Assembly: GCA_963575745.1 (NCBI GenBank)
Contig: CAUYUJ010022048.1
Span: 160,001-224,000 of the forward strand
Direction: 5' to 3'
DNA: 64,000 bases
From: Prorocentrum cordatum
Taxonomy: Eukaryota > Sar > Dinophyceae > Prorocentrales > Prorocentraceae
Part shown: piece after piece, positions 53,301 through 58,379 of the stretch
Layout of the letters: every line of letters starts with the position of its first letter
Numbering within the stretch: position 1 is the first letter of the stretch
The notes under the pieces: model-generated
The model's input: the letters and a program-made list of their open reading frames with translations, nothing else
Told to the model about the DNA's origin: nothing
Database searches by the model: none
Made by a program: the position numbers and the translations under genes

Positions 53301-54058
53301 AATCACTAACATTTAGCTCTCCATCCTGGGAGGCCTCTAGGAGGCCTCTTGGGGCGTCTTGGACGCCTTTTCGGGCGACTGGAGGCCGGCCATCTGAGGC
53401 GTCTTGGTGCCCTCCTGGGGCCGAAAGAGTCACGTGACAGGACACGAGGATGCACGCGTGGGAGCCCAGGGGGCACACTGCAAGCCCCAAGAGATGTGGC
53501 AAGTTGAGATTCGGGCCCTGAAACGAAGTTTTTGGATTAAAGACTGAGGCTCAGGGGTTCAGCAAGGGACTTGGGGATACTCCATGTCGTGCCACAGCGG
53601 CACTGAGGCGGATACGAATGAAACTAAGGACGGGGGTGAGGGGATAACAGAAGAGGAGGATGAGGACCAGGGGGGAGGACGAGGACGAGGATGCGGACGA
53701 GGAGTGGATGGAGTAGGATGCAGGAGAGAGAAGGGAGGAGGGATGAGGGGACAAGGACTCGGTGGCAGGGAGCCAACAGGAATGTGCAGGATGGTGGGCG
53801 AGGGCGGAGGATGGAGGGGGGGAGGGAAATGAGGGGGTCAGGAGTGACAGGAGAGGGAAAGGGCGGAAACGGGGAGGAGGAGGAGGAGGAGGAGGAGGAG
53901 GAGGAGAGGAAGCCGGAAGGAGAATGCCGCGAGGGCGAGGGCGACTGCGACGGCGACGACCTCGACGAGGAGGAGGGTGGGCCCACCCAGCTTCGGCGCA
54001 GGCGCCTGCGCCCTGGTCTCCAAGCAGCCCCTGGAGCTGACCTGGTTTCCGCTTGCGC
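31972..54058 (+). CDS. NCKX: K+-dependent Na+/Ca2+ exchanger, dispersed multi-exon gene (partial)
   Basis: Six short exons joined in phase encode the N-terminal half of a CaCA-superfamily cation exchanger of the NCKX type, a membrane protein that exports Ca2+ (with K+) in exchange for Na+. Spliced signatures in order: DLFTLEQRR-QGAVILH, CDECFVPALE, then VITEELNLTPDVAGATFM joined to AAGGSAPEFFTSLIG, TGTIIGSAVFNVLFVIG, and ACALVSKQPLELTW. GSAPE-FTS and GTI-GSAVFN are the alpha-1 repeat motifs that line the ion pathway. Exons: 31,972-32,019; 41,477-41,570; 42,287-42,340; 45,529-45,571; 49,525-49,599; 54,002-54,058. The introns are 9,457, 716, 3,188, 3,953 and 4,402 bp, every one with a GC donor. 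The 5' exons and the second half (alpha-2) are not in view. Confidence 0.88.
32070..32410. repeat. Polypyrimidine tracts in NCKX intron 1
   Basis: CTCCTC runs at 32,075-32,165 and CTC/CATCCTCGT runs at 32,320-32,400, separated by a purine-rich segment. Confidence 0.9.
33357..34329 (+). pseudogene. Degenerate unrecognised coding remnant
   Basis: Plus-strand frames with coding-like composition follow each other with breaks: LLDGAFIRKKAESVQTARTV then IREVAHFAIDEWREAEFGGI (33,480-33,660); SSEVTVSRLDDLPHAWLSDL then LALQLHADVDIQSVMVVTV (33,985-34,150); SSFKLLEALYPISATALTSS (34,170-34,230) ending LLVDEWSVSRE at 34,329. The minus strand is also open at 33,077-33,820, but that frame is Ser/Pro/Arg-rich like an antisense shadow. 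It lies in NCKX intron 1 beside RT debris, so a retroelement origin is likely but unproven. Confidence 0.4.
34437..34862 (+). CDS. 141-aa ORF, unrecognised
   Basis: Opens at 34,437 with MIIRVSRAVCGCYASAFVFI and contains a Cys/His cluster (CPCGEEDRDPWAIETCFHP) and PKDRPHKSIEYSDPERDELH. GC is lower than the surroundings. It overlaps the start of the RT fragment in another frame and may be the upstream part of the same decayed element. No family is recognised. Confidence 0.3.
   Translation: MIIRVSRAVCGCYASAFVFILDAPDHRKYKIKIMCPCGEEDRDPWAIETCFHPVQTPCPGHTVRVSLESAMVARGRPKDRPHKSIEYSDPERDELHDHYSVQSGMVQPMDIVDRKMEWHHSLWTSSVASCNLRPQLDPCRS
34790..35193 (+). pseudogene. Reverse transcriptase 5' fragment
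   Basis: Reads SWTRAEVEQTAPSSIRDVRE, then RMKGRFGLGINRSPPTDFQS and, past LLRVAEGSQPWP, GKLLGQSAGGDRAIGPIATC. The order (arm segment, WP, then GGDRAIGP) matches the finger region of the non-LTR RT found antisense at 36.4-40.1 kb (TTWPEF, then PKREGGVRPIAL). The frame stops at 35,193, shortly before a (GT)n/(GC)n microsatellite, so palm and RNase H are missing. It lies in sense orientation in NCKX intron 1. Confidence 0.6.
35321..35945. repeat. (GT)n/(GC)n compound microsatellite, ~625 bp
   Basis: Alternating purine-pyrimidine sequence almost throughout: GTGTGT, GCGCGTGCGC and GTCTGTGTCT blocks. Every frame on both strands is open (Cys/Val/Arg or His/Thr), which explains the large spurious ORFs. 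Such sequence can adopt Z-DNA. Confidence 0.97.
36393..40065 (-). pseudogene. Non-LTR reverse transcriptase-RNase H element, antisense in NCKX intron 1
   Basis: Read right to left. The N-terminal part (~40,065-39,620) includes FGDWIDAQAVVGGAALHAFT. After a frame change near 39,600-39,650 the RT fingers and motif A follow (FVPKREGGVRPIAL; LLLDLWKAFEQI). A TAG at 39,065-39,063 interrupts the frame, which then runs 887 codons from 39,056 to 36,393. In that part: motif C VVDDL (residues 34-38), a CALC..HIEC zinc-binding element (383-400), and RNase H with TDGS (D471), GAELLA (E524), VRVDAGYV (D544) and GNLEADDWA (D620). The C-terminus has CWRCTTCGRY and CMKCCYF fingers. Two disabling lesions but long open stretches suggest a fairly recent loss. 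Confidence 0.82.
40097..40267. repeat. (TGTGTGCC)n then (TG)n microsatellite
   Basis: About 12 octamer units TGTGTGCC followed by TG/TCTG repeats. It abuts the 5' end of the antisense RT element. Confidence 0.97.
40830..41060. repeat. (CT)n tracts
   Basis: CTCTCTCTCT blocks at 40,832-40,885 and 40,970-41,055, with a short (TA)n at 40,930-40,945. Confidence 0.9.
41185..41355. repeat. GGA/GGAG purine tract before NCKX exon 2
   Basis: GGAGGA and GGGAGGGAGG units run to about 120 bp upstream of exon 2. Confidence 0.93.
41477..41570 (+). CDS. NCKX: NCKX exon 2
   Basis: Starts after CCCTCAG with GCAAGGCGCGG, completing Arg and reading QGAVILHCVGLLYTFIAIAF then VCDECFVPALE. This is a membrane segment followed by the CDE-FVPALE signature. 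The donor is GGAG|GCGGCA, phase 0. Confidence 0.9.
42050..42210. repeat. GGA purine tract in NCKX intron 2
   Basis: Uninterrupted GGAGGA for most of 160 bp, ending 75 bp upstream of exon 3. Confidence 0.93.
42287..42340 (+). CDS. NCKX: NCKX exon 3
   Basis: Starts after GCCCAG and encodes VITEELNLTPDVAGATFM, the segment leading into the alpha-1 repeat. The donor is CATG|GCGGGG, phase 0. The 53-bp flanks are GGA-rich intron DNA. Confidence 0.9.
42380..42490. repeat. Short GGCCATCTTGG array
   Basis: Five or more degenerate units of GAGGCCATCTTGG / GGCCGTCTTGG, the same family as 25,079-25,560. Located just after NCKX exon 3. Confidence 0.75.
42580..43300. other. NCKX intron 3, 5' part; no separate gene
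   Basis: Contains a GGA tract (42,755-42,880). Open frames on both strands are low-complexity. A TGCCCTTGCATCC word resembling 23,940-23,970 occurs near 43,013. Confidence 0.4.
43315..43450. repeat. Dispersed repeat, copy 3 of 3
   Basis: ATCCGTTCCAGGGC, CTGGAACGCTCTC and CTCTGGAACGCTC followed by CCTCCAAGATTTCTGATTTA correspond in order to 310-428. Confidence 0.6.
43480..43640. repeat. CGCAGGATCCTGCAAAGCC repeat, copy 1
   Basis: Repeated palindromic words GCAGGATCCTGC, CGCAGGATCCCGC and TTGACCCGGGTCA. The same arrangement appears at 56,625-56,790 (CTCGCAGGATCATGCAGAA, CTCGCAGGATCTTGCAGAAT). Confidence 0.75.
43656..43810. mobile_element. Foldback MITE family 2, copy 1
   Basis: Ends CGCAGAGGG and CCCTGTGCG with inverted arms of ~45 bp running through GGGGGGAAGGCTTCTTAGAAG and CTTCTAAGACGCCTCCCCCC. 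The core CTTGTCTGTAGATGTAA is shared with 54,296-54,451. Non-coding, 155 bp. Confidence 0.8.
44090..44205. repeat. Dispersed repeat, copy 2 (pair with 16,709)
   Basis: GCTGGATTCGCCACGAA, TCCTGGTCAGAACGCACCCC and GGAGAGGTCCGGGG then GTAGCGGTATCGG match 16,740-16,815 in order. Confidence 0.8.
44206..45528. other. NCKX intron 3, 3' part; no other gene seen
   Basis: Pyrimidine-rich stretches (45,280-45,480) and a lone GAACCTAAACGTTT word (~44,411) resembling the end of the 26,350 MITE. An 11-bp inverted pair CTGAAAGTAGG/CCTACTTTCAG (44,626 and 44,678) is noted. Confidence 0.4.
45529..45571 (+). CDS. NCKX: NCKX exon 4 (micro-exon, 43 nt)
   Basis: Starts after GCGAAG and encodes AAGGSAPEFFTSLI plus one base. 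GGSAPE-FTS is the core ion-binding motif of the alpha-1 repeat. The donor is ATAG|GCGTGC. It fills exactly the gap between exons 3 and 5. Confidence 0.9.
45726..45906. mobile_element. Foldback MITE family 1, copy 1
   Basis: GGCCTCGCAGATGGGG at the left faces CCCCACTTGGGAGGCC at the right. The interior is packed with GATGCATCGCCGATG palindromic words (GCCGACGTCGGC, GCATCGCCGATGC). 181 bp, in NCKX intron 4, non-coding. Confidence 0.8.
46560..48025. repeat. Satellite array with 99-bp and 77-bp unit forms
   Basis: The word GGGGCCACGAAACGCTGTAC recurs about 17 times. Left part (46,650-47,130): spacing near 99 bp, with an extra GGGTGAAAATGCCAAATTGG block. Right part (47,280-47,971): spacing 76-79 bp without that block. 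Shared unit words are GACGCATGTGG, CTTCGGTGGAGCTCCCTATG and GGGGCCACGAAACGC. Several frames on both strands stay open because the units are nearly in phase. It lies in NCKX intron 4. Confidence 0.93.
48293..48540. repeat. Imperfect direct duplication
   Basis: Two ~100-bp copies share ACAGGGCCC, GCCATGCCC, CTGCGCC, GCAGCCAGGCTAACGACCAG, and GGCCGTTTTGGCCC. The copies begin near 48,305 and 48,455. Confidence 0.8.
48541..48975. other. NCKX intron 4, 3' part
   Basis: Mixed sequence with two related words GCAGTGTTGCTT..CATTGTC (48,808 and 48,921) and GCTGAGATCGCAG (48,847 and 48,969), suggesting another weak ~115-120-bp duplication. No exon recognised. Confidence 0.4.
48980..49140. repeat. GGAGGAGTA purine tract
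   Basis: GGAGGAGGAGTAGGAGGA units. A purine-rich region continues to about 49,470, before NCKX exon 5. Confidence 0.93.
49525..49599 (+). CDS. NCKX: NCKX exon 5
   Basis: Starts after GCCGCAG, completes Gly and encodes TFTGSDVGTGTIIGSAVFNV then LFVI plus one base. GTI-GSAVFN closes the alpha-1 repeat. The donor is ATAG|GCCGCG. Confidence 0.9.
   Translation, partial: APSRAATSARARSSARRFSTSSLS
49882..51637 (-). pseudogene. SL-headed acidic-repeat gene (probable retrogene), antisense in NCKX intron 5
   Basis: Read right to left, a DinoSL relic (51,637-51,616) is followed by an open frame whose first ATG is at 51,489 (MRGGPGALRALETVTLGASA). It continues with RLGEVNVVHVAELEARLLNA and SLRAEAVKFFPHIAGVGEAE. 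A 26-bp tandem duplication (50,823-50,845 and 50,849-50,871) breaks the frame; removing one copy restores it exactly, giving a Glu-rich repeat region with LEEKDVVEEVLDVAESRED and DLEAELRSIEAEL. A second break near 50,435-50,460 moves to the frame with a further LEEKDVVEEGFDVAESHEED repeat. No introns are needed up to 49,882. An SL at the head of intronless sequence suggests a reinserted mRNA copy. Function unknown. Confidence 0.6.
51616..51637 (-). other. Dinoflagellate spliced-leader relic (1 mismatch)
   Basis: On the minus strand it reads TCCGTAGCCATTTTGG followed by CCCAAG. It matches the 22-nt DinoSL except T to C at position 18. The orientation matches the downstream minus-strand frame. 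Confidence 0.88.
51640..52160. other. NCKX intron 5, unassigned
   Basis: Lower-GC stretch without exon, terminal repeats or recognisable duplicate elsewhere in the window. Confidence 0.4.
52161..52260. repeat. 100-bp inverted repeat (stem-loop)
   Basis: ATTTCTTGGATC (52,161-52,172) faces GATCCAAGAAAT (52,249-52,260). The interior has its own GC-rich stems (CCGGGGTCCCCGG, GGCGCGCTTCGCGCGCC). Confidence 0.85.
52398..52552. repeat. Tandem and inverted AAGGATTGCAA repeat
   Basis: GAAGGATTGCAA occurs repeatedly (52,412-52,485), separated by A runs, then its complement TTGCAATCCTTCGTTCAAG follows at 52,533-52,552 with a partial copy at 52,508-52,527. Together they form a foldback structure. Confidence 0.85.
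52670..52765. repeat. GGA/GAGGAA purine tract
   Basis: Nearly pure AGGAGG with GAT interruptions over ~95 bp. Confidence 0.93.
52795..53060. repeat. Dispersed CTTGGGGCCTCTTGG array, copy 2
   Basis: Same degenerate short-period family as 25,079-25,560, including the GGAAGGCTCGGATTTTCGGTT segment seen there as GGAAGGCTCGGATTGTTGATT. Confidence 0.75.
53320..53420. repeat. Short array of the same CTTGGGGCGTCTTGG family
   Basis: GGAGGCCTCTAGGAGGCC, CTTGGGGCGTCTTGG and GGCGTCTTGGTGCCCTCC units. Confidence 0.65.
53640..53960. repeat. Purine-rich GGA tracts before NCKX exon 6
   Basis: Interrupted GGA/GAG sequence on the plus strand, densest at 53,870-53,910. Confidence 0.8.
54002..54058 (+). CDS. 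NCKX: NCKX exon 6 (last visible)
   Basis: Starts after CGGCGCAG, completes Gly and encodes ACALVSKQPLELTWFPLA, matching the TM3-TM4 loop of NCKX proteins. The 3' limit is ambiguous: a GT donor at 54,059 (GCGC|GTGAGC) or a GC donor at 54,055. Confidence 0.85.
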
Positions 54059-54091
54059 GTGAGCCCCCGCCCCACGGGCGGCCGCCGCCAC

Positions 54092-54195
54092 GAGCCGCTC
54101 GCGCCGACGTCGTCGATGCACCGCCGATGCCTCGGAAATGCATCGGCGATGCGGCGCGATCCTCCGACCTCATCTGCTCGGACGCCGTCAGGGGG
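54092..54195. mobile_element. Foldback MITE family 1, truncated copy
   Basis: GATGCACCGCCGATGC, GAAATGCATCGGCGATGC and the right-end sequence GCGATCCTCCGACCTCATC then TGCTCGGAC match the other copies, but the left arm is missing. Confidence 0.65.
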
Positions 54196-54295
54196 GGGCT
54201 TGAACTTTTGGAATGGGCTACGCCAAAACTGCGGCACGCTGGGCGCTTCTGGCGCCAGGAGGCGCCGATCAGTTGTTTCAGGGCAGTCAGGCACG

Positions 54296-54451
54296 CGCAG
54301 AAGGGGGGTATGGGGGAGGGAGGGATGCTTCTCAGAAGCAGCCCTGCTTCTTTTAGAAGGCGCGTGCCTTGTCTGTAGACGTAATCCTGCGCCGACTTGG
54401 AAGCAGCCTCCTTCTAAGAAGCCTTCCCCCCTTCCCGTACCCCCGTGTGCG
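54296..54451. mobile_element. Foldback MITE family 2, copy 2
   Basis: Ends CGCAGAAGG and CCGTGTGCG with ~45-bp inverted arms (GGGATGCTTCTCAGAAGC; CTTCTAAGAAGCCTTCCCCC) and the core CCTTGTCTGTAGACGTAA. 156 bp, matching the 155-bp copy at 43,656. Confidence 0.8.
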
Positions 54452-54554
54452 CGCCGCCAAGGACGGCCGCCGCCGCAACATTGGCTCCTCGTCGTCGCTA
54501 TCGTCGCCGCCATCGCCGTCGTGCTCGTAATCCTGCAGGTGTTCCTTCTCTCTG

Positions 54555-54728
54555 GGCCTCCCAGATGGGGTCCGAGCAGGTGGGGACGGAGAATCGCGTC
54601 GCGTCGCCGATGCCTCGGCGCTGCGGCTCGATGCCGAGCCAGACTTTTTCCACGCCGACGGCGCCGATGCATCGGCGAGGCGACGCGATCCTCCGACCAC
54701 ACCTACTCGGACCCCTATCTGGCAGGCC
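54555..54728. mobile_element. Foldback MITE family 1, copy 2
   Basis: GGCCTCCCAGATGGGGTCCG at the left faces CGGACCCCTATCTGGCAGGC at the right. The arms extend to about 55 bp, with GATGCATCGGCGAGGC palindromic words inside. 174 bp. Confidence 0.85.
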
Positions 54729-56278
54729 TATTATCCGTCCCTCCCTCCCTCGTACTGGTCTTCGTGGTCGTCGTTCCTCGCCTGCTCAACAATTTCAGTA
54801 TTAATGCTACTCCCCTCGCTCCCCAGAAGACCCCAAGGTCGTAGCCTGCCCTTCCCTCCGCGTATTGATTTGTTACACATAAGATCCCCCAAAAGTGATC
54901 AATTAGATTTGCGTTGCCACTCCGCACGAATTCGGCGTTCCAGAATGGCGTTCCCGCTACAGCGTTGGCTCCATTTTCTGGCTCTCTGTCCAAGTCATGC
55001 TACCACTGCAGCGTTGACCTAATTTCTTCGTTGCGCATCTTCGAACTCGTGTTCCGCTACAGCGTTGGCTCTCAGTTTGCGCTCCCGCTGTTGCCGAACC
55101 GTCCCTTTACATGGTCCGTCCTGCGTCATGCCTGGTTTCCCTCAGAACCTCTTGTCTGAGTGAGTCGTGTTCTGGACCAGTGCTGGCTTTCATGTTACGC
55201 GGTGTCTATCACACCGTCCATTTACATTGCCCGTCCTGCATCACGTTTGACTTCTCTCAGAAACTGTTGTCGAACAGCAGTCGGGTTCTCGGCACGACGA
55301 CGCTCTGCCGTGCTCTTCTACGCCGTGGTACGCCGTGTACTACCATGCATCTCGTACCCTCTCGGGATCATTGCCCTGCTCAACATCCGACTGTGCGAAT
55401 AGAGAGGAGATCTACCCCATGGTAAGGGATGGGAGGAAGGTGTAGGACGTCAGATAAGACGCTTGCGCACCCAGCTTGTCCTCCTTCTCTCTCCCTCCAT
55501 CCTCCCGCCCTCATCCTCCCGCCCTCATCCTCGTCCTTCCTCCTCCTCCTCTTGCTCATCCTCTACCCTCCTGCTGCTCAGCCCCCCTCGGGTTCAGCCT
55601 CCTCTGCTCCCTGATCCTCCTCTCGGCCTTCTCGCCAGCGTTATGGCCCCTTTCCCACCACCCGTCCCAAGTCGGCGGGCGTGGGGAAGGGAGGCGATGA
55701 GGCAGATGCGAAGAGTGAAGGCGGGGTGGGAGTGGGGGAGGAAGTTTTTTGAGGAGGAGGCCTCTCCCCTGAGAGCCCGGGACCAGGGGAAAAACCCGGT
55801 TGCGCATGCCAACCGGGTTCAGATCCGGATCAGGGAAGATTTGGGGAGAAGCCTCGGATCTAGGCCTCTCCCTCAGAGCCTTCTGCCACTCCCCCTTCCT
55901 GCCTCCTGCAGTGCCTCTCTGCCTCTTCTCGCCTCCTTTCTCTCGCCTCCCCCATCCTCTCCATCCTTTCGCCCCCCCGCCTCCCGCCTGAACTGCTATA
56001 TGAGCATAACGCTCCAAACTTACGGCCCAGATGGGCCCCAGACCAGACCGCGCTGTGAAGCATGACCCCTGAGATCGGACGTTGCGAAAGATTGCAACAT
56101 CGCGAAAACTCACGACCAGAACCGACAGACCCCGCGATCCTGCGTCCTTTCGAGCAGGATCGATCTGCGAGGGTATCCCGGGGCCCGAATCTGGGCGAGA
56201 GCGAACGTCGTGAAAACTGTGCGGCGCCTAGATCTGAGAGACGTCCCCTTCCGCCTGGATCTGGATCTGAGTGGACAT
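54729..56278. other. Gene-free interval
   Basis: Includes a lower-GC patch (54,870-55,400), a pyrimidine tract (55,485-55,600) and a 10-bp perfect hairpin at 55,793-55,819. The next NCKX exon (TM4) was looked for here and not found. Confidence 0.4.
55793..55819. repeat. Short perfect hairpin
   Basis: AACCCGGTTG and CAACCGGGTT flank a 7-nt loop. Role unknown. Confidence 0.7.
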
Positions 56279-56500
56279 AGGCCTCCTTGATGGGGTCGGA
56301 GAGGAGGGGTCGGAGGATCGAGCCGCATCGCCGATGCATCGGCGATGCGGCTCGATGTGGAGCCCGCTTTTTTCCATGCTGGCGTCGCCGATGTATCGCC
56401 GATGTATCGCCGACGTCGCCGACGCCGATGCATCGGTGATGCATTGGCAATGCGGCGCGATCCTTCGACCCCATCTTCTCGGACCCCATCGAGGAGGCCT
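56279..56500. mobile_element. Foldback MITE family 1, copy 3 (longest)
   Basis: AGGCCTCCTTGATGGGGTCG faces CGGACCCCATCGAGGAGGCC at the right. The inverted arms reach ~54 bp and run into GCCGATGCATCGGCGATGC palindromes. 222 bp, non-coding. Confidence 0.88.
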
Positions 56501-56624
56501 CTAGAATCCTCTTGACCCAGGGCAAGAGCGGCCCGCGCCCGAGGTCGGTCTCCTCCTCCCGCCGATCGTCGGGGGGGAGGGGCGGGCGCGCCGCGCGTGG
56601 CGAGCGCGGCGAGCCTTGAGACGC

Positions 56625-56790
56625 GGGTCGATGCGAACGGGGGTCAGCCAGGGCGCCGGATCTCGCAGGATCATGCAGAACCATGGGTGCATTGACCCGG
56701 GCTGGATCTCGCAGGATCTTGCAGAATCCTGCAAAGCCCGACTGGCCCAGGTTTGGATTGACTTGGGTCAGCAGATCCCCGACGAGCACG
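56625..56790. repeat. CGCAGGATC..TGCA repeat, copy 2
   Basis: Same order of words as 43,480-43,640: CTCGCAGGATC, TGCATTGACCCGGGCT, CAGGATCTTGCAGAATCCTGC, AGGTTTGGATTGAC. Confidence 0.75.
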
Positions 56791-57679
56791 GCGAGCCTAG
56801 GGGGTCGAGCGTTGCGTAATTGGGGGGCGGTAAATGGGGGGCGAAGCAAGATACATCTTTTTGTGCCCCATGAGGGGGTGGGACCCTAAAAGAGGAGCCC
56901 TGGGCACCCCGGGGGGGGGGGGGGGGCCCTGAAAAGGGGTGCCCTGGGCCCCAAGCGGGCACGAAAGCTGCCCGTTTCCCACTTCCCCCCCCCCCCCCCC
57001 AAGTGTCGCCCCCCAATTGTCGCCCCCCCAATTGTCGCCCCCACCCGCAGATCCGGGCGTTGCCTTTCTGTTGCCAACGGGCGTCTGCGCCTGGCTGCGG
57101 GTCCCCTCGGATTTTCGGATGGACCCGCTCCCCTCAGCACCCGTCTTGTTCATCCGGAGGCGTAGGGCGTGAGCTTGGAAAGAGGTGCGTAATTGGGGAG
57201 CTGTCGGAGGTTGATGGACCTCCTGCCCTGACACGTCGACTAGCGAATTGGCCGTTTTCGGTTCGCGAGAGGGCGTCGCGGCCGTCATTTTCGCGGGCCC
57301 AGGTCCGTCGGTTTCGGTCCCAGGCCGTTTTCATTAAAGGGTGGTTCACAAAAGGGAGGCTTGTCCGCCGCCGAAACTGTGTCCCCCGCCTTCTGCGGAG
57401 TGGGCGCAGCGCTTGCGGGGCGGGAGGACGAGAGCTCGAGTAGCGGCAGGCTCTGCACATCCCTCTCCCCAGCGTTTCTTTCGCCGTTTTGCTCGTCGTT
57501 CTCCCCTATCGTCCTTCCTTCCCCGCCTAATCCCTCTCCCGCTGCCAGGTGATTCCATATTTTATGCTGTCTCATTAGTGTTCGTCACCGTGTTCTTTCT
57601 GGATGGGAAGGCTCGGACCGCGTTCTTTGCCGCATGATCCGCACATGGAGGGCTCCTTCGTCATCACGCGATCTCATTT

Positions 57680-57795
57680 TTTTTTCTCTCTCTCTCTCTC
57701 TCTCTGCCTTGTTGTTGCTGTGTATGTCTCCGTCTGTCTGTCTGTCTGTCTGGCTGGCTGGCTGGCTGGCTGGCTGTCTGTCTGTCTGTTTGTCT
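57680..57795. repeat. (TC)n / (CTGT)n / (CTGG)n microsatellite
   Basis: TCTCTC block, then CTGTCTGT, then CTGGCTGG, then CTGTCTGT again. Confidence 0.93.
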
Positions 57796-58187
57796 GTGCA
57801 ACGATTGCCGCACTCTGTGAGCCAATGTGGGCCAACACGCATGGACTACAAGCAAAAGCACGCGCGTGCATTGACGCAGACAACCGCACAACCACACTAT
57901 CCATAAGCACACAGGTATGGAGGTTGTAGGGTAAGGCCGATGTGAACGGAGGCCCCATGCAAGGACATTGATGCCAATGCTGTTTCGTGTCGTGTGCGGG
58001 TGAGGCGACCTTGCGCGAGGGCGCGAGAGATCTTGTTCTTTAATTGGTGGTTTTTGACATCAGGCTGTTTCGCCCCCATGTGCGTCTGCTGGTGGTTCCG
58101 TGGTTATCCCGTGGTTGTTCTGTTGCTGATCTTTGGGTCGTGTGGCGGGGCGTTGGGCCGACGACGACAACAAAACAACACAACAAT

Positions 58188-58204
58188 AATCGACACCGTG
58201 GAAC
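58188..58204 (+). repeat. LINE target-site duplication, left
   Basis: AATCGACACCGTGGAAC, identical over 17 bp to 63,784-63,800. It ends one base before the spliced leader. Confidence 0.95.
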
Positions 58205-58226
58205 TCCGTAGCCATTTTGGCTCAAG
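58205..58226 (+). other. Dinoflagellate spliced leader, perfect copy
   Basis: Reads T then CCGTAGCCATTTTGGCTC then AAG, identical to the canonical 22-nt DinoSL (first base D = T). It is the first sequence of the LINE. Confidence 0.97.
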
Positions 58227-58379
58227 TTTGAAACGCTGCCCCGGCGCTTCGAACTTGGACGCTGCCAAGGGGTTGGCCCGAGCGTCTAGAGGTTAGGCCT
58301 CACAATTCTTCTCCAGTCGTGCGCCAAAGCACGCGTCCTTCTTTCCCGCACGACGGTTCGAATTACCCCAGTTGCGCCG

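Larger units (their letters stand above)
56501..58187. other. Gene-free interval upstream of the LINE
   Basis: Contains the CGCAGGATC repeat, G/C runs (56,910-57,000), three GTCGCCCCC-CAATT words (57,003-57,040) and the microsatellite at 57,680-57,795. The frames are not convincing exons. Confidence 0.4.

Noticed and set aside
54470-54545. Hydrophobic HWLLVVAIVAAIAVVLVILQ frame as the next NCKX membrane exon
   Set aside because: It lacks NCKX landmarks, sits between two MITEs, and its junction phase does not extend exon 6 convincingly.
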